64,000 bases of DNA from Lepidostoma basale (Eukaryota > Arthropoda > Insecta > Trichoptera > Lepidostomatidae): NCBI GenBank assembly GCA_022606425.2, contig JAHDVF020000883.1, forward strand, positions 806,001-870,000. Reading direction: 5' to 3'. Positions 40,691 through 50,572 of this stretch are shown here, one piece after another. Numbering within the stretch: the stretch's first letter is position 1; the number at the start of each line of letters is the position of its first letter. Under the pieces are notes generated by a model that was not told the origin of the DNA, did not search any database, and saw nothing but the letters and a program-made list of their open reading frames with translations. Both the position numbers and the translations under genes were made by a program.

Positions 40691-40724
40691 TTTCTTTTGG
40701 AATGTTCTGATCTTCTTCTTATTC

Positions 40725-41165
40725 TTTGCTAGCCTTCTTCCCTCCACTGCTGGATAGTGGCCTCTTCCAATTTCCTCCACTCGTCTTTATCCTGCTCCTT
40801 TTGTATCCAAGATTTTCCAACCTGTTCTGATACTAATTGATAATTTTGGCCGGCTGACTCATTTCTATACTGATGACCAGATGGCGTCAAAGATGTCCAT
40901 CTCTTCATAGCTGGAGAGTTGTTCCCCAACATTCCCAAAAGAAATGCTGTGGGATAGACCCACAGAGATACTGCTTCCAGAGAACGGCATTTGACACTTT
41001 TTGGGGCCAATAGATCCTGAATATTGAGCGAAGGCACATATTTATACACACCTGGAGTTTACCAATAACGTCCGCGGTAGATTTCCAAGTCTCACATCCG
41101 TACAGCAGTACGCTTTTAACGCTTTTTTTAATTGAACACCTAAGAAGGACAAATCTGTTGTTTTT
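40725..41165 (-). mobile_element. Mosaic of three LINE fragments
   Basis: 40725-40850: LINE D-type end (CTTCCCTCCACTGCTGGATA). 40850-40990: LINE E (AVSLWVYPTAFLLGMLG on the minus strand). 40990-41165: another LINE with SVLLYGCETWKSTADVIGKL and CLRSIFRIYWPQKVSNA. The joins are abrupt. Confidence 0.7.
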
Positions 41166-41221
41166 CCACACACACAAAACCGTAATTAATCATTTGAGAA
41201 TGATAAAAGCAGGAAAAATTT

Positions 41222-42252
41222 AGGGCACTACTTGCAAAGCCAGTAACCTCCAAATTTTTCAACTTTGAATGGTAGATTTTTAATAAAGTATTTTTTTTAA
41301 TATTGTGTACAAATGTTAGGGTCATAACAAGCTTAATTTCAAGTAAAATAAGACTTTAAATTGATGTATCTTGCAAAATCAGTAACATCCACTTGCCGCC
41401 ATCTTGATTTTGTCTCGACCAATACCAGTCCCCGATTCAAACAATTATTATTGTGTTAAAATTCTTTTTTTAAATAGTAAAAACTCTGTTAATAATAAAA
41501 ACTTTTTTCAAATAATAAATAAATGTTCGTCAGAATTTTCGGAGATTGCCAGTAACATTATTTTCCTTGATGTTATAATCAAAGTAGGAAAATTCCAAAG
41601 TTATGTGTTGCAAACCCGGTAACCTCCAAATGTATTGATCAAAGTCAGCAAAATCCAAACTATAATTTAATTTATCTCAATTTATCTCTTGTTTTTAATA
41701 TACTTTTTTTTGGTGATCCTCGTTTTCTCCATCAATTAAACACGTACAAGCCATAAACATATTATATCTGATATCCAGAACAAAAATGTGCCGAGAAACT
41801 GCGAGTGACCCAAAGAGCCATGGAAAAAGCCATGTTAGGAATAAGCCTAAGAGACAGAGTCAGAAACGATACGGTGAGAGAAAAAACAAAGGTCACTGAC
41901 ATCATCCACCGGGTGGCGACTCTAAAATGGCAATGGGCGGGTCACGTAGCCAGAAGCCCAGATGAAAAGTGGACAAGAAGACCGCTGACTTGGAGACTGT
42001 GGACGGCGAAGAGAAGTGCAGGGCGATCGCAACTACGGTGGAAGAATGATCTAAGCAGACACGTCGGAATAACCTGGATGCAGTCTCACAGGACAAAATG
42101 ACATGGAAAAAATGGAGGAGGTCTTTGTCCAGGAGTGGACGGGAGGGAATAGGCTGAGGAAGAAGAGAAGAAGATGAAAAAAATAACACATTTCTTCATT
42201 TTTCTCAAAATAAAAAATTGTGGAGGTTACTGACTTTGCAAGTAGTGCCCTC
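41222..42252. mobile_element. TIR element with subterminal repeats, carrying LINE D
   Basis: Ends are GGGCACTACTTGCAAAGCCA and the complement of GGGCACTACTTGCAAAGTCA, continuing GTAACCTCC on both sides, so terminal inverted repeats of about 30 bp. Two related direct units lie inside (CTTGCAAAATCAGTAACATC at 41371, GTTGCAAACCCGGTAACCTC at 41608). There is no transposase. The target duplication is unclear. A LINE D fragment occupies 41785-42180. Confidence 0.78.
41785..42180 (+). mobile_element. LINE D 3' fragment nested in the TIR element
   Basis: LRVTQRAMEKAMLGISLRDR, VTDIIHRVATLKWQWAGHVA, RSAGRSQLRWKNDLSRHVGI, then MEEVFVQEWTG-like reading with frame breaks. The tail is GAAGAAGAGAAGAAGATGAA. 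Confidence 0.85.
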
Positions 42253-42253
42253 A

Positions 42254-42670
42254 ATTGTCCGATGTTAAGAAGACAGCGTACTCAATAGAATTATGTGTAT
42301 ATTATATATTGCCGAGCACAATCTCAAGAACGGCTCACGGCCAATTGAGACGATTTATCAACTCGTGCCCCGCTTTCGTCCGACATTCTCCGGCTAACTT
42401 CTGGGCTAACTTTCCCCGTCTTCCGGCCAAGTTGGGCCGTCCTGTACAAACAGACGGCCGCTTCTATATAGGGAGAACAGTCCCTTCCCGGGGACGGGCC
42501 GCGGGGTGGCGGGGGAAAAACTGCAAAAGTTAACGCAATAAAGTGGAAATTAGATACAGTTGCCCCTGTATCGAGCTTCGGATACTTTGATTGGCGATTC
42601 TACCTTAGAAGTCACGTGATTATTAATATTTTATCTATTGAATTTTTATGCGTTGTATAACTAACTAACT
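42254..42670. other. CpG-rich, apparently unique segment
   Basis: 42330-42530 contains GCCCCGCTTTCGTCCGAC, CTTCCGGCCAAGTTGGGCCG and GGGGACGGGCCGCGGGGTGG. TATATAG at 42465 precedes it on one side, but promoter function is not shown. Confidence 0.4.
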
Positions 42671-42671
42671 A

Positions 42672-42955
42672 CGCATTTTTATTTATTTATTTATTAAGGG
42701 TAACATACAGCGATATCAATAACATAACTATAATAAAACATTTAGAATAACTAAAATAAGGCCAATTACATGCTACCACTAATATAAAATAATAGTTAAC
42801 AATTAACAAGTGATAGTGTGAAACGAGATTGAAGTTAAACTAAGACAATAGGGTATACATAATATTTAAGAGTTAAAATACTTATAGTACTGGAAATAAA
42901 AAATAAAATTAAGATAAATAATGTACGAGTATTATATAATAATATCATGTAATGT
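42672..42955 (-). mobile_element. LINE E-like 3' UTR
   Basis: TTTTTATTTATTTATTTATT then GGTAACATACAGCGATATCA resembles the beginning of the LINE E copy at 16313. No coding part remains. Confidence 0.5.
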
Positions 42956-42987
42956 TAAACACTGCTTTTTCCACTTTTGAGTTTATT

Positions 42988-43034
42988 TTTCTCGACATGT
43001 TTCGAAGGCTTTACACCTTCATCATCGGGAGAAA
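42988..43034 (-). ncRNA. Hammerhead ribozyme motif
   Basis: Minus strand: stem I TTTCTC/GAGAAA (6 bp perfect), core CCGATGA (one change from CTGATGA), stem II GAAGG/CCTTC, GAAA, palindromic stem III ACATGT, cleavage C at 42994. The U-to-C core change would be expected to weaken it. Confidence 0.7.
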
Positions 43035-43062
43035 GATATAAACTGCCGAGAAGTTTATATCG

Positions 43063-43106
43063 TTCTACCGATGATGAAGGTGTAAGCCTTCGAAACATGT
43101 CGAGAA
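43063..43106 (+). ncRNA. Hammerhead motif, mirrored copy
   Basis: Same core and stem II as the left arm; stem I has a mismatch at its first pair (A opposite G). Confidence 0.6.
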
Positions 43107-43164
43107 AAATAAACTCAAAAGTAAAAAAAAACAGTGTTTTAATTCATAAAAAATCGTAATTATG

Positions 43165-43330
43165 GAATTCCACTATGGGAGATGCTTATTGGTGGCGATG
43201 AGGTTCGCAACCCATCACACCGCGTCTCCCACGGAGCGAAGAGAGAATAATGGAGTGCCGCATCGGTTGTGTGGCAGTCAATTCTTTCTGCCTACCCCTT
43301 CGGAGAGACGGCGTGATGGTTTGTTTGTTT
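43165..43330 (+). mobile_element. SINE-L, 5' truncated
   Basis: Starts TGGGAGATGCTTATTGGTGG and ends with ACCCCTTCGGAGAGACGGCG, then TGATGG and a TTTG-type tail. The base pair that closes the stem is T-A here (TGGGAGA/TCTCCCA) against C-G in other copies. Confidence 0.85.
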
Positions 43331-43343
43331 AACGCCTTAAGTT

Positions 43344-43728
43344 TATCTAAAACTAACTTACTAACCACCATGCCATTTTCTGTAGAGGTAGGCAAAGAGG
43401 ATGGACCGCCATACCGTTCTGTCCTGACATACCTCTCTAGATTCCTGCATATTCATACACCGTAACATGCACGCTTGTCAATTTTTCCGAGTTCGAATAT
43501 GGCCGCATTTCAGTATTTGATTGATTTGGTCATGCCATGCGTTCCTTGGTCTTCCACGGCTTCTCTTTCCACTTAAACTGCTTTTATACAACATTTTAAC
43601 CATTCTTCTCTCGTCCATTGGATCCATATTTCCGAACCATCTCAGGGATCCTTTTTTTAATTTTACCTACGATGCAGTCATCTGCCTTACATTTCTTCCT
43701 TATTTCGTCGTTTGGTGTTCTATCATTA
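43344..43728 (-). mobile_element. LINE A 3' fragment
   Basis: AACTTACTAACCACCATGCC, then the minus-strand GRPRNAWHDQINQILKCGHI-like and RWFGNMDPMDERRMVKML-like regions. RIPND subfamily, diverged. Confidence 0.8.
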
Positions 43729-44010
43729 TAACTAACTAACTAACTAACTAACCATCACGGGTAGGCAGAAAGAATGAAACGCCACACTGTTCTGTCATGA
43801 CATACTTCTCTCGCTTCCTCTACATACATACATATTGTCATGCACGTACGTCGATTTTTCCGACTCCTCACGTGACCGCTATTTAATATTTGATTGATTT
43901 GATCGTGCCACGTTTTCTTCGGTCTTCCTCTATTTCTAGCTCCGTTCACGCCGTTTACCTTCTATTTTTACTCATTCTTTCCATGTGTCCAAACCATCTT
44001 AACGATCCTT
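43729..44010 (-). mobile_element. LINE A 3' fragment, immediately adjacent
   Basis: (CTAA)5 tail at 43729-43753, with the terminal hairpin deleted (ATCACGGGTAGG). The minus strand gives MNGARNRGRPKKTWHDQINQ. LINE D follows at about 44010. Confidence 0.82.
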
Positions 44011-44155
44011 CTTCGTCTTCTCGTCGCTATATCCCAGTGTGGGATTTGGCCTCTTCCATAACATTCATTCACTGGCTCCTGTCTTTGGTCATCCCTCTGT
44101 ATTCTACGGGTTACAAGTTTCCTTATTTTCTTGGCCAGTCTTCCGGACATCAATC
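44010..44155 (-). mobile_element. LINE D-like 3' end
   Basis: CTTCTTCGTCTTCTCGTCGC, CCCAGTGTGGGATTTGGCCT has the layout of GAA-tailed LINE ends; the protein is not clear. Confidence 0.5.
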
Positions 44156-44250
44156 CGGATGGACTGGAGACAGACCTAGGAAGTTCAAGAGTAAGGCTGA
44201 CAAAAGGCGCCGCTACGCCCTATAACAGCTTCGCTGTAAGCGATCTATTT
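44156..44250 (+). repeat. Dispersed repeat R, copy 2
   Basis: GACCTAGGAAG, then AAAGGCGCCGCTACGCCCTA and TAACAGCTTCG match 12600-12700. Confidence 0.65.
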
Positions 44251-44724
44251 CATCTGATTTTTATCCCGTTTAAAGCGTACCGTTACTTAACTGATAAATT
44301 TTATAGCTTAGTATAGTAAAGAATTCGTTACATAAGCGGTTTTCCGTGTTATGTGTCATTTTTTATGTACTTTATTTTTAGTTCTCTTGTTTTTTGTATC
44401 CGTTTTCAACTTTGAATATTTCCTCTAAAGTATGCATTTTTCGCATTAACGCCCTCGCTTAAAGCGTGTATCGCCTTTTTGTGTTGCCGTTAAAATGTCA
44501 GGAAAGTTGTCCCGGGACCGCCTCGGAGTTCTCAAGTTCCGCGAACTGGGAGACTCTCCTCGAGCGGAAAACTTTGCAACTTTTCATAATACGGCCCCAT
44601 ATTTTATATGGACTTTGAAAGGAAGTTTTGTGAGAAAATATCAACCCAGCAGGGCGGATAACAATCAAGATATAATCGATGATGGAGGGTTGTAGCGGGA
44701 GGATATCAACATTTAATGTCATAC
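44251..44724. other. Intron, nothing recognised
   Basis: Overlapping open frames on both strands (44495-44722) without recognisable products; GTCCCGGGACCGCCTCGGAG is locally CpG-rich. Confidence 0.4.
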
Positions 44725-45170
44725 TGCCAAGTGAGAATATTATGCGGAACAGGCGAATGTGTTTTGAAGGTGTGTAAGAGCTTAGCCTATATATCTGAAC
44801 TTTGTGTTGCTGATAGCCCTAACTTGCGGCAATCTACGCTTCGATCGGCAAACTCCTCGGCAATAGGCAGATTAGTTGAGCCAAAGCGCAACCCCCGGAC
44901 AAATTTCGGAGATCGGGCTTTCGCAGTGGCAGGTCCGTCCGCCTGGAATATGCTTCCTGCACGCCTCAGATGCATTGACAATCCGACAGACTTTAAATCT
45001 CACCTAAAAACCCACCTTTTCAAAATATCCCATAAAATGTAAGCAACGGTTATCTGATTGCTGGTGTCACATGCAGTTCTCATGACTAAAAACATTGTCA
45101 AAGCGCCCTTGAGGCGAGCTATTCACGAAAACGGCGCTATACAAATTAGTCTAATTATTATTATTATTAT
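44725..45170 (+). mobile_element. LINE H (L2/CR1-like) 3' end
   Basis: AYISELCVADSPNLRQSTLR, RTNFGDRAFAVAGPSAWNML and a FKSHLKTHLFKISHKM stop. The UTR has AAAGCGCCCTTGAGGCGAGC and an (ATT)n tail at 45150-45172. Confidence 0.9.
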
Positions 45171-45184
45171 TATAAGAGCTGCCA

Positions 45185-45285
45185 CACACTCGAAACATTT
45201 TTAGGACGCAACGGCGCTCTTTTGACAGTTTCGCTTTTGCACTATCTAGGCTCGTCCCCCGTCCATGCGGGACTTGTCTTGATTT
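45185..45285 (-). repeat. Dispersed repeat R, copy 3
   Basis: GGACGCAACGGCGCTCTTTT and TCGTCCCCCGTCCATGCGGG are the reverse complement of the ends of 12600-12670. Confidence 0.75.
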
Positions 45286-45367
45286 ATAATTTGATGAGGT
45301 TGTATATTCCAAACAATCGGTCTTGCGATACCAATGGCACAATCTGGGAAATTCAAATTTCCTGAGT

Positions 45368-45740
45368 TTTGTTGGACAATTTCAATTTATTTATTTTTTT
45401 AAATCGTAAACATCACAGTATAGAACCAAACCGCTTATGACTATAGAATACAAAAATAATTTTTTTTAAACAAAATATACAATTGTGAAATTTAAAAAAA
45501 TACAATATAAACAATAAACACAAAAATACAAGATAATTAAAAAATTAAGATCAATAGAAACAATAAGAAGAACAAGAGAAACAAATATCAATTTTATACA
45601 TTATACGAGTATAAGAGATATATGCTTTCTGAGGGTAGCCTCACTATCGTGGAAGATGTCCAATTCCGAAGAGATGCGGTTTAGAAGGATTTTTCCCCTG
45701 CCCACAGGCATTACCTTAGGTAAATTGGTAAATATTGCCT
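45368..45740 (-). mobile_element. LINE E 3' fragment
   Basis: CAATTTCAATTTATTTATTT tail as in 30208-30857, and CTGCCCACAGGCATTACCTT corresponding to the KVMPVGR segment. Confidence 0.75.
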
Positions 45741-45913
45741 GTTGGTTGAAAAGGTACAGAAAAAGTTCTTAGTTTTCTTTACCTCGTAGGGCTTTGTGGA
45801 CAAGAAGACCTTCTACGTTATCTGTTTTTTTTTTAGTTGTCTTGATTTAGGACGTGGTGGAGTTGTCTATTCCGAACAGCCGGTTCTGCGATGGCCCAAC
45901 ACCAATGGCCCAA

Positions 45914-46402
45914 CAACAACAATAACAAACCATCACGCCGTTTCTCTGTATGGGTAGGCAGAGAAAATGGACCGCCACACTACTGTATCCTGGCACACCT
46001 CTAGCTTTGTCCACATTCATACAGTGAGTCGTACACGCACGTATGTCTCCCGACTTCTAACATGACCAACCTTTAAATTTTGATTAATTTGGTCATGCCA
46101 TGTTTTCCTCTGTCTGCCTCGACTCCGTAATCCATTTTCATCATTAACGTATACTTTTTTAACCATTCTTTCTCCATCCATGCGCTCCATATGTCCGAAT
46201 CTACGCAGCGATCCTTTCATAATTTTGTTCATAATACCTTCTTCCGCTCTACATTCCTTTCTTATATCAGCATTTGATATTCTGTCGTATATAGTTTTAC
46301 CACACATCTCTTAGGAACCTCATCTCTACCGCATTTATTCTGCTTTCATTCTTCTTCTACCAGTTCCATGCTTCGTTTCCATACATTAGGGTTGGGACCA
46401 GA
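45914..46402 (-). mobile_element. LINE A insertion with 13-bp target duplication
   Basis: ACCAATGGCCCAA at 45901-45913 and ACCAATGGCACAA at 46403-46415 flank it. The minus strand encodes KTIYDRISNADIRKECRAEE and GSLRRFGHMERMDGERMVKK. The tail is a CAA-type repeat (AACAACAATAACAA) rather than TTAG. Confidence 0.87.
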
Positions 46403-46480
46403 ACCAATGGCACAATCGGAGAAATTCGAAGTTCCTGGGTTTTGTTGAAAAAGGTGTTTATTTAAAACTTCTTGTGGCAT

Positions 46481-46974
46481 TTGTTCATGCCACTTCATTA
46501 TCTTCTTTTTTAAAGGAAATCCGTCTTTATCAACCCAGACCCTCAGACGGGGTACTGCCAGACGTGAACTGGCTAAAAAAACTTCTTCTTCTTTCTTCTT
46601 GTAGACCTATGTGGTCTGTTTTTCAGAGTGTTGTTCCTCCTGTGAGGTAGCTCCCAGCTGTCCTTCTATTTTTTAAGAGGTCTTCCACTAAGATGAGTCC
46701 CGTGAGGCTGATTATGTTGTGCATTATAGGGGAGTCTGGTGGTGTCCCTTACTTAAAACCCTATTCTTTTATAACCATACGGTCTACCAGCGAATTTGTA
46801 TTTCGTTTACTCCAGTTGATGTAACCGCATCACGTCTTCGAACAAGGCCATTATGCGCCATTATTATGAAACCGCACGTCTAACTCGATAACTCTTGGGA
46901 TTGCAGCATGGATTTTACCATGGAGTTTGCATCGAAGCAACCCGTAATGGTATTAAGTGCTATCTGTTGTCTTA
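46481..46974. other. Unassigned intron, probably repeat-derived
   Basis: CTTCTTCTTCTTTCTTCTTG at 46580 suggests a GAA-tailed LINE end on the minus strand running to about 46760, but the protein is not recognisable. Confidence 0.4.
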
Positions 46975-47362
46975 ACTAACTAACTTACTAACCATCACGC
47001 CGTCTCTCCAAAGGGGTAGGCAGAAAGAACGGACTGCCACACTTTTCTTTCCTGATATATTTCTCTCGCTTCCTAATATTCATACATCGTGTCATGCACG
47101 CGCGGCGATTTCTCTGACTCCTCATATGGCCGACATTCAATATTTGATTTATTTGATCGTGCCACGTTTTTCTCGGTCTTCCTCTATTTCTGATTCCATT
47201 TACATCGTTAACATATATTTTTTTTACCATTCTTTTTTCATTCATTCTTTCCATATGTCCAAACCATCTTAATGATCCTTTCATTATTTTGTGTATAACA
47301 CCATCATTCGCACCGCATTCACTTCTTATATTTTCATTCGACACTCTATCATACACAGAGTA
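46975..47362 (-). mobile_element. LINE A 3' fragment
   Basis: Minus-strand open frame 47356-46988 (MYDRVSNENIRSECGANDGV, GRPRKTWHDQINQILNVGHM), then (CTAA)n. YSVYDRVSNE subfamily. Confidence 0.88.
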
Positions 47363-47939
47363 TCTTTACATTCTGTTTTTTTGTGTGTTGATTATATCGG
47401 GTGTTGGTCTTATAATAACCGTTTAGTTAAAATCAAAACTTCGCATTATTTCCTTTTTGAAATGTGATATTTTTAATATCTCTTTGAAGTGGTCTAATAG
47501 GGGATGGAGGGAAGGAGGATGTGGGGGTGGTTTGTGCTTCCCCGTAGCCTGAGGGTGTTATTTCTCATCAGGCATCACAGTCGGCGTGTATTTAGTACGT
47601 GGTTGCCCGCTACCCTCTCTCATAACCGCTGTTGGGATGTAGGGGTGGTTTTTTTCCAAGTCACGTAGTCTAAAGGGTGTATATATATCTTTTAATCTCC
47701 GATTTTAATCTTATATTCTTTATGTGCGAATTTATCTCTCTATTAAATGAAATATTTTTAAAATTATGTGGGTCTGAAATGTTTTCTTCATATATAATAC
47801 GAGTATATTCTATAAAACGTCTGAAGCAAATATTCTGATTTTGCCGAACGTTTTTATAAAGGATTCCCTTCACATCTTAACCCCATAATAAAATAATAAA
47901 AGACCAGCAAATGACCGTGGACCGGTCACATTCTAAGAC
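47363..47939. other. Intron, nothing recognised
   Basis: 47820-47890 shares GAACGTTTTTATAAAGGATT with the Jockey-like end at 61830. The remainder is unassigned. Confidence 0.4.
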
Positions 47940-48145
47940 GGAACCCAGCCTGCATCGCCCAGGGCGCACTAGACTGGTCCCCTATGGGGAGAAAGTGGAA
48001 GCGAGGCAGACCTAGAACCACCTGGAGAAGAGCCCTGCAGGACGAGATTAACGCAGCAGGCCTCACTTGGGATGATGTTAGGCATCAGGCATGCGATAGA
48101 GTCGGGTGGAGAAGATTCCTTCTTCACCTCTATCGCGAAATGATC
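47940..48145 (+). mobile_element. LINE fragment of another family
   Basis: Frame reading: QGALDWSPMGRKWKRGRPRT, TWRRALQDEINAAGLTWDDV and DRVGWRRFLLHLYRE. The GRPRTTWRR tail is common to LINE RT C-termini. Ends where LINE A starts. Confidence 0.72.
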
Positions 48146-48905
48146 TGATGATGAATGTTAATAAGTCCAAGGTAATGATTTTTGAAAAGGAAGAAACCTT
48201 GACAGTCTGCAACATTAGCGTGAAGGGTGAAAATTTGGAGCAAGTAGTTGAGTTCGTGTATTTAGGTAGTATGTTTACAAGAGATGGGCGAGTGGAGAGG
48301 GATATTGAAAGAAGGGTTGGGGCAGGCAACAAAGTGAATGGTGCACTTAAAGTTGTCATCGCAAACAAAAACCTATCCAAAAAAGCTAGAATGGCAGTGC
48401 ACAATGGTGTTCTTCTACCGACCCTTATGTATGGAAGCGAAGCATGGAACTGGCAAAAGAAGGATGAAAGTAGAATAAATGCAGTAGAAATGAGATCTCT
48501 TAGACGAATGTGTGGATTCTCTGTGTATGATAGAGTGTCGAATGAAAATATAAGAAGTGAATGCGGTGCGAATGATGGTGTCATGAACAAAATAATGAAA
48601 GGATCATTAAGATGGTTTGGACATATGGAAAGAATGAATGAAGAAAGAATGGTAAAAAAATTATATGTTAATGATGTAAATGGAACCAGAAATAGAGGAA
48701 GACCGAGGAAAACGTGGCACGATCAAATAAATCAAATATTGAATGTCGGCCATGTGAGGAGTCAGAGAAATCGACGCGCGTGCATGACACGATGTATGAA
48801 TGTTGAGGAAGCGAGAGAAATATGTCAGGAAAGAAAGGTGTGGCAGTCCATTCTTTCTGCCTACCCCTTCGGGGAGACGGCGTGATGGTTAGTTAGTAAG
48901 TTAGT
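48146..48905 (+). mobile_element. LINE A, best preserved open frame (~245 codons)
   Basis: Open from 48147 to the TGA at 48883-48885. It has NVNKSKVMIFEKEETLTVCN, FVYLGSMFTRDGRVERDIER, GVLLPTLMYGSEAWNWQKKD, GSLRWFGHMERMNEERMVKK and AYPFGETA. It starts a little downstream of the catalytic box. The intact frame suggests a young insertion. TTAG tail at 48889-48905. YSVYDRVSNE subfamily. Confidence 0.94.
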
Positions 48906-48917
48906 TTATAATTTTTT

Positions 48918-49045
48918 TAACTAACCATCACGCCGTCTCCCCGGAGAGGTAGGCAAAAAGAATGGAACGCCACACTGTTCTGTCCTGACTTACTTCTCTC
49001 GCTTTCTCTACATTTATACATCTTGTCATGCACGCACGTCGATTT
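48918..49045 (-). mobile_element. LINE A terminal fragment, tail to tail
   Basis: CTAACCATCACGCCGTCTCC through GCACGCACGTCGAT. Its tail faces the tail of the preceding copy 12 bp away. Confidence 0.82.
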
Positions 49046-49345
49046 TTTTTTGTTTAAAAAATTTTTTTGTAACATGGGGGTTGTTATGGGACACGCCTTG
49101 CGTGGGGCGACTGTGTATCAACGAGAAATAGGGATGTGTGCGATTCGGAGCACGCGCCTGACAATAATTCGTGGAAGAAGTCCCTTTCACGTTGCTAAAA
49201 TGTCGTTTTTTGTGTTTGGTCTTCCTTTCAACTGGCGCCGCCTCGCCGCGGGCCGTCGCATGAGCCCTTCGGAGCGTGAAAGCGAAGGAAGAAATTGGAA
49301 AGGGAACCTATATGAGAAAAGCTACATACTCACTTGATTCATAAA
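49046..49345. other. Unassigned intron
   Basis: Contains CpG-rich CTGGCGCCGCCTCGCCGCGG at about 49231. An open frame at 49023-49337 has no recognisable product. Confidence 0.4.
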
Positions 49346-49482
49346 CTAACTCACTAGCCTTCACGCCGTCTCTCCGTACGGATATGCAGATATAATGGAC
49401 CGCCGTACTGCTCTGTCCTGACATACCTCTCTAAATTCAAACACCGTAACATGCACGTTCGTCAATTTTCCGACTTCGAATG
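49346..49482 (-). mobile_element. LINE A terminal fragment
   Basis: ACTAACTCACTAGCCTTCAC through AACATGCACGTTCGTC. Directly followed by another copy. Confidence 0.78.
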
Positions 49483-50312
49483 TAACTAACTAACCATCAC
49501 GCCATTTCCCCGGAGGGATAGGCAGAGAGGATGGATCGCCACACTGGCCTGTCCTGGCGTACCTCTCGAGATTCCTCTACATCCATACATCGTACCATGC
49601 ACGCACGTCGATTGTTCCGACTTCGAATGTGGCCGCCTTTTAGTGATTGATTAATTTCGTCATGCCATGTTTTCCTCGGTCGTCCTCGGCTTCTTTTCCC
49701 ACTCACGCTGCTTGTGTACAACTTTTTAACCATTCTACTCTCATCTATTCGTTCCATATGTCCGAACCATCTCAGGGATCCTTTTTTAATTTTATTCATG
49801 ATGCAGTCATCTGCCTTACATTTCTTTCTTATTTCATCGTTCGGTATTCTATCATACAACGTTTTCCCGCACATTCTTCTTAGTGATCTCATTTCTACGG
49901 CGTTTATCCTGCTTTCATCCTTCTTTTGCCAGCTCCAAGCTTCACTTCCATACATGAGGGTTGGCACTAGAACTCCATTGTGTACTGCCATCTTTGCTTC
50001 TGTGGATATATTTCTATTTGCAGTAATGACTTTGAGTGCGCCATTTATTTTATTCCCAGCACCAACCCTCCTTTCGATGTCTTTCTTCATTTTTCCGTCC
50101 CTTGTAAACATGCTTCCAAGATACGTATATTCAGTAACTTGCTCCAATTTCTCGCCCATCGCACTTATATCACAAATCGTCATACATTCTTCTTTCTCGA
50201 AAACCATCACTTTAGATTTAGACACATTTATCACCAAGTCACTCTTTTTGCATGCCTCATACATCCTTGACACTAAGACTTGCACATTTTCTTTACTGTC
50301 AGCGATTAACAC
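49483..50312 (-). mobile_element. LINE A, long open frame of the RIPND subfamily
   Basis: Uninterrupted minus-strand frame 50312-49497 (271 codons). It opens in LIADSKENVQVLVSRMYEAC, just after the catalytic box, then has VMVFEKEECMTICDISAMGE, YTYLGSMFTRDGKMKKDIER, GSEAWSWQKKDESRINAVEM, KTLYDRIPNDEIRKKCKADD and ends AYPSGEMA. No stop or frameshift, so it is recent. Truncated at the 5' end just before the YADD motif. Confidence 0.94.
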
Positions 50313-50394
50313 TCGAATGTAGCCGGCTTTTATTATTACTTGTACGAGTATACTTTGTGTATTTTGTTGAATCGCTTTTTACATCGTGACGGCA

Positions 50395-50572
50395 TGAGCC
50401 AAATCTATGTAAAGGGTATTATAGCTATCATAGTGATTCTCGTGACATGTGATAGGTAGGTAATCTATCGCCATTTTATTGTCACGTGAATTCTACACTA
50501 GACCAAAGACAGTGTGACAATCACACTGCCCTCGCCGGAAATAGAACCCGGAACCTTCAACCCCGGAAAAAA
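50395..50572 (-). mobile_element. SINE2, near full length
   Basis: TATGTAAAGGGTATTATAGC, CTCGTGACATGTGATAGGTA, then GACAGTGTGACAATCACAC and ATAGAACCCGGAACCTTC. The B box is weakened. Confidence 0.8.

Larger units (their letters stand above)
42962..43135. mobile_element. Penelope-like palindrome with two hammerheads
   Basis: Arms: CTTTTTCCACTTTTGAGTTT to CTTCATCATCGG at the left and its complement at 43068-43130. The centre AGATATAAACT...AGTTTATAT is itself inverted. Each arm carries a hammerhead motif, on opposite strands. Confidence 0.8.
45269..46480 (+). repeat. ~200-bp repeat X, two tandem copies with nested LINEs
   Basis: Copy 1 (45269-45367 plus 45741-45834) and copy 2 (45835-45913 plus 46403-46480) share TTGTCTTGATTTA, CCAATGGCACAATC and TCCTGGGTTTTGTTG-type strings. 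LINE E sits in copy 1 and LINE A in copy 2. The origin of X is not recognised. Confidence 0.65.

Noticed and set aside
44495..44722. Protein-coding gene on either strand
   Set aside because: Overlapping open frames on both strands, no similarity to a known family, no splice context.
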